Positions 25,124-36,642 are shown, counted from the first letter of the stretch. The stretch is DNA of 64,000 nt from Clostridium pasteurianum DSM 525 = ATCC 6013 (GCF_000807255.1 NZ_CP009268.1:2448384-2512383); one strand, 5' to 3'. The notes: generated from the letters alone by a model not told the origin. A program made the numbers and translations.

Positions 25124-26266
25124 CTATTTTGCATCTTCTGCTATATTCTCTTCTGTAGTTACCAGTACTCTTACTCTGCAAGTATTTCCTTCTATGCTGC
25201 TTTCCACCGATTTATCAATAACATCAACAGATTTATCAAAATTCATTAATATATTTTTATATATAGAATCTGCTGTTTTATTTACGAGAACCTTAGGGTC
25301 TTCTTTTATATTTTTTTCCTGAGTTTCATAATACATTTCCTTTTTTATGAAATTATTATTCTCTTCTATTTTATCATACTTAGCAAATTTATTTAAACTA
25401 TTTTTCAAATAAAATTTTTTACCCAATATAGATATATAATAGTTTGCAAACTGATTACCTGTCCTATTTTTTTCCTTTCTCAATAAAGATACAGTTCTTG
25501 TTTCTTCATAATAAATTTTTGCTATAACACTGCCACTAGCATGTACCTCATATTCACTGCCTTCATTCCCTTGCTCGCCTTTAACTATAATCTGCCCTTT
25601 TTTCACTATGTCTCCTGGCTTTACTACTGACGTTCCAGCCTTTGTATATATTCTTACTATCTGTCCATCTTTTTTTGCCATGAGATCACAGGGACTATCA
25701 TCTCTTACAACTTCCGGGGGCGCTTGTCTTTCTGTTGTAGTTACTTTAAGTTTAGACCCTTGAATTCTTACTCTTACCCACATTATATTGTCATTATTAG
25801 TTTTTAATTTCTCCTCTATATCATATACATTTATCTTTTTTTTATTTATTCCAGGAGTTATACCAATATTTTTGAGTTCTTCCCTTATTTCATAAGGTGC
25901 AATATTCTTTTCAGTAGTTATATCAATCCCCCATATATAATTTGACAGGTAGGATATGATTCCTATGAACAAAAACACTCCTATAACCATAGATATTCGC
26001 CTTTTTACTTTTATTTTTAAAAATATCATTCCTCTTCTATTTAGTATTTTTATCTTACTATTTGTCCTAGAAGCTAAATCTTTCACCTTGTAGTAATTAT
26101 TAAAACTTGTATCAAAAGTTATTACATTTATACTATTTCTCTTTATATTACTTATAACTATTCCATGAGACCATAATATATTTATAATTCTCTCTATCTG
26201 TTTAGATTGAAGCTGTACTGTTATAGTTCCGTTTTTATACTCTCTAAAATTAAATTTATTTCCCAT
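25124..26266 (-). CDS. yqfD: Sporulation protein YqfD
   Basis: Sigma-E-type sporulation protein conserved in spore formers. After a cytosolic N-terminal domain (about 1-80), one membrane helix (RISMVIGVFLFIGIISYLSNYIWGI, about 85-105) anchors an extracytoplasmic domain containing NIMWVRVRIQGSKLKVTTTERQ and the strand-rich stretch KPGDIVKKGQIIVKGEQG. ATG at 26266 is preferred with GAGGGGAAG upstream. It begins immediately after yqfC; the pair is co-transcribed and precedes pgpH as in Bacillus. The molecular role is not established. Confidence 0.92.
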   Translation of the reverse strand: MGNKFNFREYKNGTITVQLQSKQIERIINILWSHGIVISNIKRNSINVITFDTSFNNYYKVKDLASRTNSKIKILNRRGMIFLKIKVKRRISMVIGVFLFIGIISYLSNYIWGIDITTEKNIAPYEIREELKNIGITPGINKKKINVYDIEEKLKTNNDNIMWVRVRIQGSKLKVTTTERQAPPEVVRDDSPCDLMAKKDGQIVRIYTKAGTSVVKPGDIVKKGQIIVKGEQGNEGSEYEVHASGSVIAKIYYEETRTVSLLRKEKNRTGNQFANYYISILGKKFYLKNSLNKFAKYDKIEENNNFIKKEMYYETQEKNIKEDPKVLVNKTADSIYKNILMNFDKSVDVIDKSVESSIEGNTCRVRVLVTTEENIAEDAK

Positions 26267-26267
26267 T

Positions 26268-26549
26268 CTACTTCCCCTCATATTCCATAGACTTAAAGAC
26301 ACCACTTAGCACTATAGTAGTACCTGAAATAAATAAAATCTCAAAATTACTTCCTTCTATACCTATATTGCCAAGACTGGATTTTATTCTTATAAAATTA
26401 TCGCTGAACTGCAAAATCCCCTGATGATTCTCAATGGTTATTTCATCGTTGCCAACTATAGTTATCTTCGGTATATTTAAAATCACATCTGCAGGTATAT
26501 CTAATTTTTCCGCCAAATCCTTTTTAACCTTTGAAATTCTATTCTGCAT
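26268..26549 (-). CDS. yqfC: Sporulation protein YqfC
   Basis: Small sporulation-associated protein of 93 residues with LAEKLDIPADVILNIPKITIVGNDEITIENHQGI, typical of the YqfC/YabP-like family. YabP relatives act in coat assembly. It ends one or two bases before the yqfD start. The 110 bases upstream contain the yqeY terminator, so it probably has its own sporulation promoter, which I could not identify with confidence. Confidence 0.9.
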   Translation of the reverse strand: MQNRISKVKKDLAEKLDIPADVILNIPKITIVGNDEITIENHQGILQFSDNFIRIKSSLGNIGIEGSNFEILFISGTTIVLSGVFKSMEYEGK

Positions 26550-26624
26550 ACTCCCATCCTTTAATCCACAAAATGCTCTTATATAAATTTATGAAGGAAA
26601 AATAGATTTAATTACTCAAAAAAA

Positions 26625-26651
26625 TAAAAAGCCCGGTAAAACCGGACTTAA
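26625..26651 (-). terminator. yqeY terminator
   Basis: GC-rich stem AGTCCGGT/ACCGGGCT around TTTA, followed on the minus strand by TTTTTATTTTTTT. It separates the rpsU-yqeY unit from yqfC-yqfD. Confidence 0.9.
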
Positions 26652-26660
26652 CATATTACA

Positions 26661-27107
26661 TTATTTATTTAAATATTCTTTTACTAGGCTGCTCACCTTA
26701 CTATTATCAGCACGTCCCTTAGTTTTAGGAACAATAGCAGCCATAACTTTTCCCATATCTTTTATGCTATTAGCACCAACTTCACTAGCTGCACTTTTTA
26801 TTATATCTTTTATTTCGTCTTCTGTTAACTGCTGAGGAAGGTAACTCATAAGAATTTCAATTTCAGCATTAGCTGTATCAACTAAATCTTGTCGTTTGCC
26901 TTTTTTAAATTCAAGCAAAGCGTCACGTCTTGACTTAACTTCCTTTGCTAAAACTTCAATAATTTCTTCGTCATTTAACTTAACTACTTTAGTCTTTTCA
27001 ATTTGTAAGATAGCAGCCTTGGCCATACTAATTACATTAGCTTTAAATTTATCCTTACCTTTTAAGGCATCTTTCCAATCCTGCTGTAGCTTTTCCTTAA
27101 GGGACAT
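26661..27107 (-). CDS. GatB/YqeY-domain protein
   Basis: Small protein of the YqeY family, related to the tRNA-interacting tail of the amidotransferase subunit GatB. The sequence LKEKLQQDWKDALKGKDKFKANVISMAKAAI and the late DMGKVMAAIVPKTKGRADNSKVSSLVKEYL are diagnostic. ATG at 27107 is selected with AGAAGG upstream; a longer version reads through that site. It follows rpsU by 22 bases, a frequent pairing. The exact function is unknown. Confidence 0.93.
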   Translation of the reverse strand: MSLKEKLQQDWKDALKGKDKFKANVISMAKAAILQIEKTKVVKLNDEEIIEVLAKEVKSRRDALLEFKKGKRQDLVDTANAEIEILMSYLPQQLTEDEIKDIIKSAASEVGANSIKDMGKVMAAIVPKTKGRADNSKVSSLVKEYLNK

Positions 27108-27129
27108 CTGTCTACCTTCTTTCAAAACC

Positions 27130-27306
27130 CTATTTAAACTTTCTTTTCCTAGCAGCTTCTGATTTTTTCTTTCTCTTCACGCTAGGTTTTTCATAATGTT
27201 CTCTCTTTCTTACTTCTGAGAGAACTCCAGCTCTAGCACATTTTCTTTTAAATCTTCTTAGAGCACTTTCTAATGTTTCATTTTCTCCAACCTTAATTTC
27301 TGACAT
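27130..27306 (-). CDS. rpsU: 30S ribosomal protein S21
   Basis: Small basic ribosomal protein of 58 residues that assists translation initiation. The core [38 protein letters not shown] and lysine/arginine-rich tail are diagnostic. ATG at 27306 has GGGAGGGA upstream; an upstream in-frame start is inside this site. It heads the rpsU-yqeY unit. Confidence 0.97.
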   Translation of the reverse strand: MSEIKVGENETLESALRRFKRKCARAGVLSEVRKREHYEKPSVKRKKKSEAARKRKFK

Positions 27307-27470
27307 CTGTATCCCTCCCTCCGCTAGCACAATTCAAATTTTAAATTTAAACTAGCTTCTATATGGGCTAAATAGCACATTTTTTATTATACAACATTAT
27401 AATTATTAATGTCAACAATTTCAAGTATATTAAAATAATTTATATAAAATTTGTTAATAAAGTTTGTTTT

Positions 27471-27815
27471 TTAACCTGGAGGCCAGTTTAACTTTCTTCC
27501 TGCGAGAAAATGAAAATGTATATGACCTACCGTCTGTCCACCATCTTCTCCACAATTTGATACTATTCTATATCCTTTTTCTGATATGCCTAATTGTTTA
27601 GCAATTTTTCCAGCCACAGTATAAATATATCCTATAAGCTTTTCATCATCTTCTTTTAATTCATTTATACTACTTATATGCTTTTTAGGTATAATTAAGA
27701 CATGTACAGGTGCTTCAGGATTTATATCTTTAAAGCTTAGAACTCTATCATCTTCATATACCTTATCACAAGGTATCTCTCCCTTTAATATCTTGCAAAA
27801 TATACAATCTTCCAT
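27471..27815 (-). CDS. HIT family nucleotide hydrolase (HinT-like)
   Basis: Histidine-triad protein that hydrolyses nucleoside phosphoramidates such as AMP-lysine. The N-terminus CIFCKILKGEIPCDKVYED carries the CxxC pair found in many HIT proteins. The active-site triad is GHIHFHFLAGRKL near residues 97-103, followed by NWPPG. The 114-residue length is typical. It lies between mtaB and rpsU, an order common in clostridia. Confidence 0.94.
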   Translation of the reverse strand: MEDCIFCKILKGEIPCDKVYEDDRVLSFKDINPEAPVHVLIIPKKHISSINELKEDDEKLIGYIYTVAGKIAKQLGISEKGYRIVSNCGEDGGQTVGHIHFHFLAGRKLNWPPG

Positions 27816-27929
27816 TTTATCACCTCCCTCTATTTATTTATTCAACAAAATATTCCATTTCCCTTTAGAAAACTTGAAAATTTTTTCTTTTTTCTTAACT
27901 TAAGCTATAAATATTTTAATTTATATATT

Positions 27930-29231
27930 CTATAAAATCTCTCCTATTAAATGCTCATCCTTCATTTTAAGTAATTTTGTTTCTAGAACCTCTGAGCATA
28001 TATTATTATCACATTTAGAAATTACTTTTATGTAATTTGGAGTATAGCCTTCATATAAATTATTAATACCTTTAAAATTATCTTCATAGAGAACCTTCAT
28101 TTTTCTACCAATAAATCTATTAATAAATTCTTTTTCAAGCTTATCATTCAATTCAATTAATGTTTTACTCCTCAATTCCTTTATAGCCCCATCTACCTGC
28201 TCTTTCATTTTAGCAGCTTTAGTTCCTTCCCTTGGACTATATTTGAATATGTGCATTTTTGATAATTTTATTTCACTTAAAAATTTATAAGTACTATCAA
28301 ATTCACTTTCATCTTCTCCTGGGAAACCTACAATTACATCTGTAGTTATAGATACATCTTCAATATTTTCTCTAAGTTCTACTACTATATTTTTATATTC
28401 CTCTGAGGTATATTTTCTATTCATTCTGCGTAGAGTTTCATCACAACCACTTTGAAGAGAAAGATGAAAATGAGGGCATAACTTTTTTAAAGCAGCTATC
28501 TTTTCAATAACTCCTTCTGTGAAAAAGGTAGGATCAATAGAACCAATTCTCACTCTATCAATCCCTTGTATATTCTCTATCTCTTCCAGTAATCTTACAA
28601 GATTCCAATCTCCTTCTATATCTATCCCATAAGAGGCTGTATGTATTCCTGATAAGATAATCTCTTTAAATCCATGATCAGCTAATTTGTTAACCTCCTC
28701 CAGTACTTTTTCTGGATCTTTGCTGCATACACCACCTCTAGCATAGGGAATTAAACAATAAGAACAAAATCTATTACATCCATCCTGTATTTTAAGAAAA
28801 GCTCTAGTTCTATCTTGATATTCCTCTATATTAAGCTCTTCAAAATTCTTATCAGTAAAAATATCATTTACGGCTATAATTTGATTTTTTTCATTTATTG
28901 CTCTATTAACAAAATACACAATTTGACCTTTGTTCTTGGTACCTAAAATAACATCTACTCCATCTATTTGTGATATTTCCTCAGAAGCAATCTGTGAATA
29001 ACAACCTACTACAGCAATTACAGCTTCTGTATTTAATTTTTTAACTTTGCTTATCATCTGCCTTGACTTTCTATCTCCCATATTGGTGACTGTACATGTA
29101 TTTATAACATATACATCTGCTGCATCATTATGGTTTACTACTTTAAAACCTTCTTTTATAAATTTTTCTGCCATAGCCTCAGTTTCATACTGATTTACTC
29201 TACATCCCAATGTTATAAAGGCAACCTTCAT
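27930..29231 (-). CDS. mtaB: tRNA t6A37 methylthiotransferase
   Basis: Radical-SAM enzyme converting t6A to ms2t6A at tRNA position 37. The N-terminal UPF0004 domain has cysteines in FITLGCRVNQYET, INTCTVTN and VVGCYSQ for the second iron-sulfur cluster. The radical-SAM motif CNRFCSYCLIPYARGG lies near residue 152. A C-terminal TRAM domain ends the protein. YqeV-type features, notably the GCRVNQYE start, separate it from MiaB. It overlaps rsmE by 4 bases, so translation is coupled. Confidence 0.95.
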   Translation of the reverse strand: MKVAFITLGCRVNQYETEAMAEKFIKEGFKVVNHNDAADVYVINTCTVTNMGDRKSRQMISKVKKLNTEAVIAVVGCYSQIASEEISQIDGVDVILGTKNKGQIVYFVNRAINEKNQIIAVNDIFTDKNFEELNIEEYQDRTRAFLKIQDGCNRFCSYCLIPYARGGVCSKDPEKVLEEVNKLADHGFKEIILSGIHTASYGIDIEGDWNLVRLLEEIENIQGIDRVRIGSIDPTFFTEGVIEKIAALKKLCPHFHLSLQSGCDETLRRMNRKYTSEEYKNIVVELRENIEDVSITTDVIVGFPGEDESEFDSTYKFLSEIKLSKMHIFKYSPREGTKAAKMKEQVDGAIKELRSKTLIELNDKLEKEFINRFIGRKMKVLYEDNFKGINNLYEGYTPNYIKVISKCDNNICSEVLETKLLKMKDEHLIGEIL

Positions 29232-29983
29232 TGAATTTCCCCTCCAATATCTCCTAACTCATACATAATTAAAGAGGAGCATACAAACCCTGCCGTTTCC
29301 GTCCTCAATATCCTTGGTCCTAAAGTTACTATATATGCACCAACTTCTTCTAAACGCTTTATCTCTTCATCTTCGAAACCGCCTTCCGGACCAACCATTA
29401 TAGCTACGTTGGTTATATATCTGTCTCTTATGTTTGAAATCATATTTTTAATACCATGATTTTTTTCGTTCTCATAGGGAACAACTATTAAGTCAAATTC
29501 TTTCACTTCCTCTAAGAATTCATTAAAATCAATAGTATTTTTAACTTTAGGTATAAGAGTTCTCTTACTCTGTTTACAAGCTTCCAAAGCTATTTTATTC
29601 CATCTATCTATTTTTTTTGATTCACCGAATTCATTTTTTACAACAACTCTTTTCGTTATAACAGGTATTATTGAAATAACTCCAAGTTCTGTAGCTTTTT
29701 GAATTATAAGTTCCATTTTTGAAGCCTTTGGAAGGGCTTGATATAAATGAATCTTTATGCTACTTTCGTTGTCAGCATTAACTTCTTCTATTATATTACA
29801 AATAACAGCAGCCTTATCTATAGACCTTATTTCTGCAACAAATTCTTTTCCTTTATAATTATTTATATTTATCTTGTCTCCGGCTTTGAGTCTTAATACT
29901 TTGTAAATATGCTTAACATCATCTCCTGTAATAGTTGCAATCTTTCCATCCATATTATTTTCAGGCACAAAAAACTTATGCAT
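29228..29983 (-). CDS. rsmE: 16S rRNA (uracil(1498)-N3)-methyltransferase
   Basis: SPOUT-class enzyme methylating U1498 of 16S rRNA. The N-terminal PUA-like domain begins HKFFVPENN and has DDVKHIYKVLRLKAGD. The trefoil-knot domain carries KASKMELIIQKATELGV, RWNKIALEACKQSKR and the SAM-binding VGPEGGFEDEE and LGPRILRTETA. Length of 251 is usual. It lies between prmA and mtaB in a translation-modification cluster. Confidence 0.96.
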   Translation of the reverse strand: MHKFFVPENNMDGKIATITGDDVKHIYKVLRLKAGDKININNYKGKEFVAEIRSIDKAAVICNIIEEVNADNESSIKIHLYQALPKASKMELIIQKATELGVISIIPVITKRVVVKNEFGESKKIDRWNKIALEACKQSKRTLIPKVKNTIDFNEFLEEVKEFDLIVVPYENEKNHGIKNMISNIRDRYITNVAIMVGPEGGFEDEEIKRLEEVGAYIVTLGPRILRTETAGFVCSSLIMYELGDIGGEIQ

Positions 29984-30009
29984 AAAATTCTACACTCTCC
30001 CTGCTGTTA

Positions 30010-30945
30010 TTAAAGCTGAGCCACTATACATATCCATTCACCTTGGTTATTTACTTCAAGTATATCAAATCTATTTTTCTTAAGGGTGGAAATAACTTCT
30101 TCAGCTCTATCTTTTATTATACCAGAGGAAATAAAATATCCTCCCTTTTCCAAAAATTTAGGTACATCTGGAGTCAATAGCATTATTACTTCAGCTATTA
30201 TATTGGCTATCACTATATTAGCTTTGCCTTGAACTACTTCCATAAGATCACCATGTAAAATCTCAATATTACTTAAATCATTATATTTTATATTTTCTCT
30301 TGCTGAATCCACAGCCACAGGATCCAAATCTACACCAGTAACCTTTTTAGTATTTAACTTTGCAGCAGTAATGGCAAGTATTCCAGAACCAGTTCCTATA
30401 TCAAATACAGTATAATCATCTTCCACATATCTTTCCAATGCCTGAACACACATTCTTGTGGTTTCGTGAGTACCTGTTCCAAAAGCCATTCCTGGATCTA
30501 ATTCCACAACAAGTTGATGATCTTTTTTTATGTAATTCTCCCAAATGGGTTTTACTACAACTCTAGCTCCAACCTTTGTTGGTTTATAATACTTCTTCCA
30601 ATTATTTTCCCAATCAGCTTCATTTACTGTATTTACAGTTACAATTCCCGCTCCTTTATCTATACCAAATTCACTTAGATTATTTATAGATTTTTTTATA
30701 TACTCTATGTATTCATTAAAATTTTTGCCTTCCTTATAATACGCCTTTATGGTAGTTCCATCTTTCACTGTCAACAATGTTTCATCAAAATAATCCCAAT
30801 CCCCTGGATGCTTCTTTTTAAATTCTATGTCATTAGGATCTTCGATAGAAACTCCTTTAACATCTGTATTGTATAGTATTCCATTAACAGCTTCTACAGC
30901 TTCGCTACTGGTGATTATACTTACTTCTAACCAATCTTTTTCCAA
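30010..30945 (-). CDS. prmA: Ribosomal protein L11 methyltransferase
   Basis: SAM-dependent methylation of L11 lysines. The N-terminal substrate domain starts [21 protein letters not shown]. The catalytic domain shows [34 protein letters not shown] (motif I, about 175-192), [18 protein letters not shown] and [11 protein letters not shown] (NxxxN motif IV). The 311-residue length is normal. It begins a run with rsmE and mtaB; a 330-base gap upstream holds hairpins but no gene. Confidence 0.96.
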   Translation of the reverse strand: MEKDWLEVSIITSSEAVEAVNGILYNTDVKGVSIEDPNDIEFKKKHPGDWDYFDETLLTVKDGTTIKAYYKEGKNFNEYIEYIKKSINNLSEFGIDKGAGIVTVNTVNEADWENNWKKYYKPTKVGARVVVKPIWENYIKKDHQLVVELDPGMAFGTGTHETTRMCVQALERYVEDDYTVFDIGTGSGILAITAAKLNTKKVTGVDLDPVAVDSARENIKYNDLSNIEILHGDLMEVVQGKANIVIANIIAEVIMLLTPDVPKFLEKGGYFISSGIIKDRAEEVISTLKKNRFDILEVNNQGEWICIVAQL

Positions 30946-31130
30946 AATTTAACTCCTCCATCTATAATTTGTATATTTTAAGCCTTTCTTATTACAATAA
31001 ATATATTAAAATAATATAATTTTCACATAAAATCTATAGTAAATCATATAAGAGAAAATATCAATAGAGTAACAATAAGATATTTAAAATCTATGATTTT
31101 CAATATTATTATAATAAACTTTTTCTTCAT

Positions 31131-31171
31131 TTTTATCAATATGAGAATATAGACTCATATTGATAAAAAAT
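31131..31171. other. Long AT-rich hairpin upstream of prmA
   Basis: Arms TTTTTATCAATATGAG and CTCATATTGATAAAAA are fully complementary around an 8-base loop. It lies in the 30946-31276 gap, directly after the structured terminator of the 64-residue gene. It could be a second terminator; the rest of this gap is AT-rich and no gene is visible. Confidence 0.6.
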
Positions 31172-31176
31172 AAAAA

Positions 31177-31257
31177 GCATTTCGGTATACAAGAAAATTA
31201 AATGAATTTTCTTGCAATTTAGAATCTTAAGATCTCTAAAATATTTACCCGAAATGC
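31177..31257 (-). terminator. Structured terminator with nested hairpins
   Basis: An outer 9-bp stem (GCATTTCGG at 31177-31185 with its complement at 31249-31257) encloses a perfect 10-bp hairpin (31190-31199/31205-31214) and the palindrome ATCTTAAGAT. On the minus strand the outer stem is followed by TTTTTATTTTTT, so it can act as a terminator for the small gene just upstream. Confidence 0.6.
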
Positions 31258-31276
31258 ATAATAATATCAATCTTTT

Positions 31277-31471
31277 TTATTTCATCACACCTGTTTTCAC
31301 TGTTTGTTCATTAATTTTTTTTAGGAGTGCTTTATATTCTCTTATGACTTTTCTTATTTCATCCTCACCATACTGCATTTCATCATTTATATCATATCTT
31401 AGTTCGGCAATTCTATTACTGATAAGATTTCTCAATCTATCAATATCCTTATTTTCAAGATTCATCATCAT
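31277..31471 (-). CDS. Small charged helical protein of unknown function
   Basis: A 64-residue protein with GGAGGG six bases before its ATG and a terminator behind it, so it is probably real. It is almost wholly helical and charged (DIDRLRNLISNRIAELRYDINDE, DEIRKVIREYKALLKKI), fitting a two-helix hairpin. The size and LRNLI...EYK spacing recall Spo0E-like phosphatases, but their SQELD-type motif is absent, so I do not assign it. It lies between dnaJ and prmA, 85 bases downstream of the dnaJ-side chaperone operon. Confidence 0.65.
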   Translation of the reverse strand: MMMNLENKDIDRLRNLISNRIAELRYDINDEMQYGEDEIRKVIREYKALLKKINEQTVKTGVMK

Positions 31472-31578
31472 AAATATCCCTCCTAACTATTTATTAAAAC
31501 TTATTCCTATTATTATTATATCAAAAAAAACGCACAAAATATGTGCGATTTTTAAATTCAACCTATAAAAAATAAAAT

Positions 31579-32724
31579 TTATTTAAATCCATGCTTTAAT
31601 TTATCGTAAAATGAAGACTTTTTACCACTAGTTTCAGATTTTCCACCACTAGCTTCTTCAAACATCTCAAGAGCCTCTTTCTGTTTTTCATTTAACCCCT
31701 TTGGTATATCTACTATGACTCTTACATATTGATCTCCTCTTCCGCTTCCATTAACTCTAGGTACGCCTTTACCTTTAAGTCTAAATCTTGTTCCCGGCTG
31801 AGTACCTGCTGGAACCGCATATTTTACATCTCCGTCTATAGTTGGCACCTTAAGTTCAATTCCCAATGTAGCTTCCACAAAAGATATATGACTATCTATA
31901 AATATATCAAAATTTTGTCTTTTAAAGGTCTTATGAGGCATTACTCTTATATTTATATATAAGTCTCCAGCAGGACCTCCATTTTTTCCGTGTTCTCCAT
32001 GGCCTCTTAATGGTATTACATTTCCAGTATCTACTCCTGCTGGTATCTTTACCGTTATTTTTCTCTTTTTTCTCTGAACACCAGATCCATGACAGGTATG
32101 ACAAGGATCTGAAATTATAGTTCCTTTACCTCCGCATTTATCACAGGTTGTTTCACTAACAAAACTTCCAAGAGGTGTATTCCTTTGAACTCTTATGCGT
32201 CCAGAGCCGTGACATTTATCACAGGTTTTTGGAGAAGTTCCAGGTTTCGCACCAGATCCATGACAGGTATCACAAGTTTCACTTCTAGTAATAGATATTT
32301 CCTTATCTACCCCAAAAACCGCTTCTTCAAAGGTTAAATTTATGGAGTATTCCATATCATTTCCCCTCTGAGGAGCATTAGGCCTTCGTCCTCCCCCTTG
32401 TGAAAATCCACCACCAAAGAATGACCCAAATATATCTCCTAAATCTGAGAAGTCAAAACCTCCTCCATCAAAACCTCCATATCCACCAGCACCTGCTCCA
32501 TTGAAATCAGCTGTTCCAAATTGATCATATTGTGCTCTTTTTTGAGGATCTGATAAAACCTGATAAGCTTCATTTATCTCTTTAAATTTTTCTTCGGCTT
32601 CCTTGTTTCCTTTATTTTTATCAGGATGATATTTTATTGCAAGCTTTCTAAAAGCCTTTTTGATCTCATCCTCACTGGCACCCTTCTGTAAACCAAGTAC
32701 CTCATAAAAATCCTTTTTTGCCAT
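31579..32724 (-). CDS. dnaJ: Chaperone protein DnaJ
   Basis: Hsp40 co-chaperone that delivers clients to DnaK and stimulates its ATPase. The J domain (about 5-70) has KYHPDKN. A glycine/phenylalanine-rich linker (about 75-115) is followed by the zinc domain with four CxxCxGxG repeats ([32 protein letters not shown], about 145-215) and the C-terminal client-binding domains with [16 protein letters not shown]. The 381-residue length is standard. It follows dnaK with a hairpin between them. Confidence 0.98.
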   Translation of the reverse strand: MAKKDFYEVLGLQKGASEDEIKKAFRKLAIKYHPDKNKGNKEAEEKFKEINEAYQVLSDPQKRAQYDQFGTADFNGAGAGGYGGFDGGGFDFSDLGDIFGSFFGGGFSQGGGRRPNAPQRGNDMEYSINLTFEEAVFGVDKEISITRSETCDTCHGSGAKPGTSPKTCDKCHGSGRIRVQRNTPLGSFVSETTCDKCGGKGTIISDPCHTCHGSGVQRKKRKITVKIPAGVDTGNVIPLRGHGEHGKNGGPAGDLYINIRVMPHKTFKRQNFDIFIDSHISFVEATLGIELKVPTIDGDVKYAVPAGTQPGTRFRLKGKGVPRVNGSGRGDQYVRVIVDIPKGLNEKQKEALEMFEEASGGKSETSGKKSSFYDKLKHGFK

Positions 32725-32843
32725 TCAATTCACCACCTATATAACAACAAATTGCTTATTTATCTTAAACGTACATTCAGCATTATATAATATTTAAGAA
32801 AACAATGCTACATACAACAACATTTTTAGTCTTTATAACTCAA

Positions 32844-32876
32844 ATATAAGGGAATGGTAAGCCCCTTCCCTTATAT
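32844..32876 (-). terminator. Hairpin between dnaK and dnaJ (attenuator candidate)
   Basis: Stem ATATAAGGGAA/TTCCCTTATAT with an 11-base loop, located after the dnaK stop codon in the 186-base gap before dnaJ. T-rich sequence is limited on the minus strand, so partial termination or mRNA stabilisation are both possible. Confidence 0.55.
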
Positions 32877-32910
32877 ATATTATACTGTGTAGATTATATT
32901 TTTTCTATAA

Positions 32911-34788
<1,878 letters not shown>

Positions 34789-34880
34789 TTAAAAATTTAT
34801 TCTATTTTAAATTAAGTAATATTTCTATTTATAGACATATTTAAAATAAATGACTTATGTGCTATTTATTTTAAACTATC

Positions 34881-35531
34881 TTAATTTGCGACTTTAACCA
34901 TACTGTATCTTATAACTTTATCTGCCTTTTTATATCCTTTTTGAAGTACTTCAGCTATACTGTTTTCTCCAAGGCTTTCATCTTCTATATGCATAACTGC
35001 ATTGTGTACATTTGGGTCAAATTCCCCGCTGGAATCTATTTCTTCTACTCCAAGCTTTGTAAGAGAATCCTTAAACTGTCTCACTGTCATTTCAATTCCC
35101 TTTTTTAAATCTTCCACACTACCATCAATAGAAGAAGCCCTTTCCATATTATCAAGAGCTGGTAATATATCTTTTAGTACATCAGCACAAGCATCTGAAT
35201 ATATTCCCTCTTTTTCCTTAGCTGTCCTGTTTCTGTAGTTTTCATATTCAGCTACAGTTCTTAGAAGTCTTTCTTTAACTGTGTCCAATTCATTTTTTAA
35301 CTTTTCATTTTCATCCTTAAGCTTACTGTTCAATATCTTCATTTCTTCAAGCTCCTTATCTTTAGATGAGGCATCTTCTTGTAACTCTTCAAATTCTTCA
35401 TCTTCAAGTTTTTGCTCATCTTCAAGGATTTCAGATGAATCAGCATTCTGCTTATCTTTCAAAGTTTCATTTACCTCTTCATTCTTCAAGTTTTCATTAG
35501 TCTCTTTGTCAATATTATTAATATCAGACAT
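34881..35531 (-). CDS. grpE: Nucleotide exchange factor GrpE
   Basis: Releases ADP from DnaK. The N-terminal 75 residues are very acidic and coiled-coil forming. The core has LLRTVAEYENYRNRTAKEKE and the C-terminal beta domain ends GYKKADKVIRYSMVKVAN, both GrpE hallmarks. The 216-residue length includes a slightly long acidic extension. It follows hrcA with an 11-base gap. Confidence 0.97.
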   Translation of the reverse strand: MSDINNIDKETNENLKNEEVNETLKDKQNADSSEILEDEQKLEDEEFEELQEDASSKDKELEEMKILNSKLKDENEKLKNELDTVKERLLRTVAEYENYRNRTAKEKEGIYSDACADVLKDILPALDNMERASSIDGSVEDLKKGIEMTVRQFKDSLTKLGVEEIDSSGEFDPNVHNAVMHIEDESLGENSIAEVLQKGYKKADKVIRYSMVKVAN

Positions 35532-35542
35532 TCACTTCACCT

Positions 35543-36586
35543 CTAATCATCATCAAAATAAATCTTATTAATGTTTTTGTTCAATTCTTTTGTTACCTTT
35601 GTTAATATAGAAACAACCTTTGAATAAGGAATTCTGGTTGGGCCTATTACACCTATTGAGCCAAGTTGTCTTTCCCCTAAGCTGTAAACTGCAGATATAA
35701 TACTGCAATCTCTTACACCTGGAATATAATTTTCATGACCAATACGTATAGATATTTTAGATTTATTATCTAAAATATTTTTTATATTACTGACATCATC
35801 TACAAAAGATAAAATCTCTCTAGCTCTTTCTATATCCTTAAATTCAGGATAATCCAATATATTTGTAATTCCTTCAAAATACACTTCTGAATTATTACTT
35901 TTACTATTTAAGCTGTCATATAGATGTGGAATAATTGCATCAAATATATCTTCATAACCATAAAGATCCCTTTTAAGATTATTTATAACTTCAAGATTTA
36001 TCATATTTATACTTAAATCTCTAAGTCTTAAATTTAATAAATTATTTATCTTATTTAGTACTTTATTATCCAGTGGATTTTTAACTTTTATAATATTGTT
36101 CTTTATAAGACCACTGTCAGTTACAATAACTGATACAATACTGAAATTATCTATACCTATAAGTTGTATTGACTTTATTCTGCTTTCTTCCACAGATGGA
36201 GTTTTGACAACACTTATTAATTTTGTAAGCTCTGATAGTAAAACAGTGGCTTGACGTATGAGTCTATCAACTTCAAATAATGCAAAATCAATAAGCTGAC
36301 TCTTTATCATATACTCTTCTTGTGGTGATAATTTTGAAACCTGCATAATTTGATCAACATAAAATCTATAACCTTTATCTGACGGTTTTCTCCCTGAGGA
36401 ACTATGAAGCTGTTCTATATATCCCATATCCTCAAGATCTGCCATTTCATTTCTTATAGTAGCAGAACTTATACCTAAGTCATATTTCTTGGCTATAGTT
36501 CTTGAACCTACTGGCTCTGCTGTATTTATATAATCATTTATTATTGCACTGAGTATCTTTAGTTTTCTACCATCAATCCCATCCAT
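35543..36586 (-). CDS. hrcA: Heat-inducible transcription repressor HrcA
   Basis: Repressor that binds CIRCE and is kept active by GroEL. The N-terminal winged helix includes ILSAIINDYINTAEPVGSRTIAKKYDLGISSATIRNEMADLEDMGYIEQLHSSSGRKP, cited here in overlapping family blocks such as SSATIRNEM and HSSSGR. The GAF-like inserted domain and C-terminal dimerisation part ending RIPYSKVVSILTKVTKEL follow. ATG at 36586 has AGAGGTG seven bases upstream. First gene of its operon, with a CIRCE element 16 bases before the start. Confidence 0.97.
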   Translation of the reverse strand: MDGIDGRKLKILSAIINDYINTAEPVGSRTIAKKYDLGISSATIRNEMADLEDMGYIEQLHSSSGRKPSDKGYRFYVDQIMQVSKLSPQEEYMIKSQLIDFALFEVDRLIRQATVLLSELTKLISVVKTPSVEESRIKSIQLIGIDNFSIVSVIVTDSGLIKNNIIKVKNPLDNKVLNKINNLLNLRLRDLSINMINLEVINNLKRDLYGYEDIFDAIIPHLYDSLNSKSNNSEVYFEGITNILDYPEFKDIERAREILSFVDDVSNIKNILDNKSKISIRIGHENYIPGVRDCSIISAVYSLGERQLGSIGVIGPTRIPYSKVVSILTKVTKELNKNINKIYFDDD

Positions 36587-36602
36587 AATTATCACCTCTT
36601 TA

Positions 36603-36629
36603 TTAGCACTCGTCCGTGTTGAGTGCTAA
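36603..36629. promoter_or_regulatory. CIRCE operator (HrcA-binding site)
   Basis: Exact consensus TTAGCACTC, nine-base spacer, GAGTGCTAA. It lies between the predicted transcription start and the hrcA ribosome-binding site, so HrcA would block its own operon. Confidence 0.97.
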
Positions 36630-36642
36630 TCACTATGTTTTT

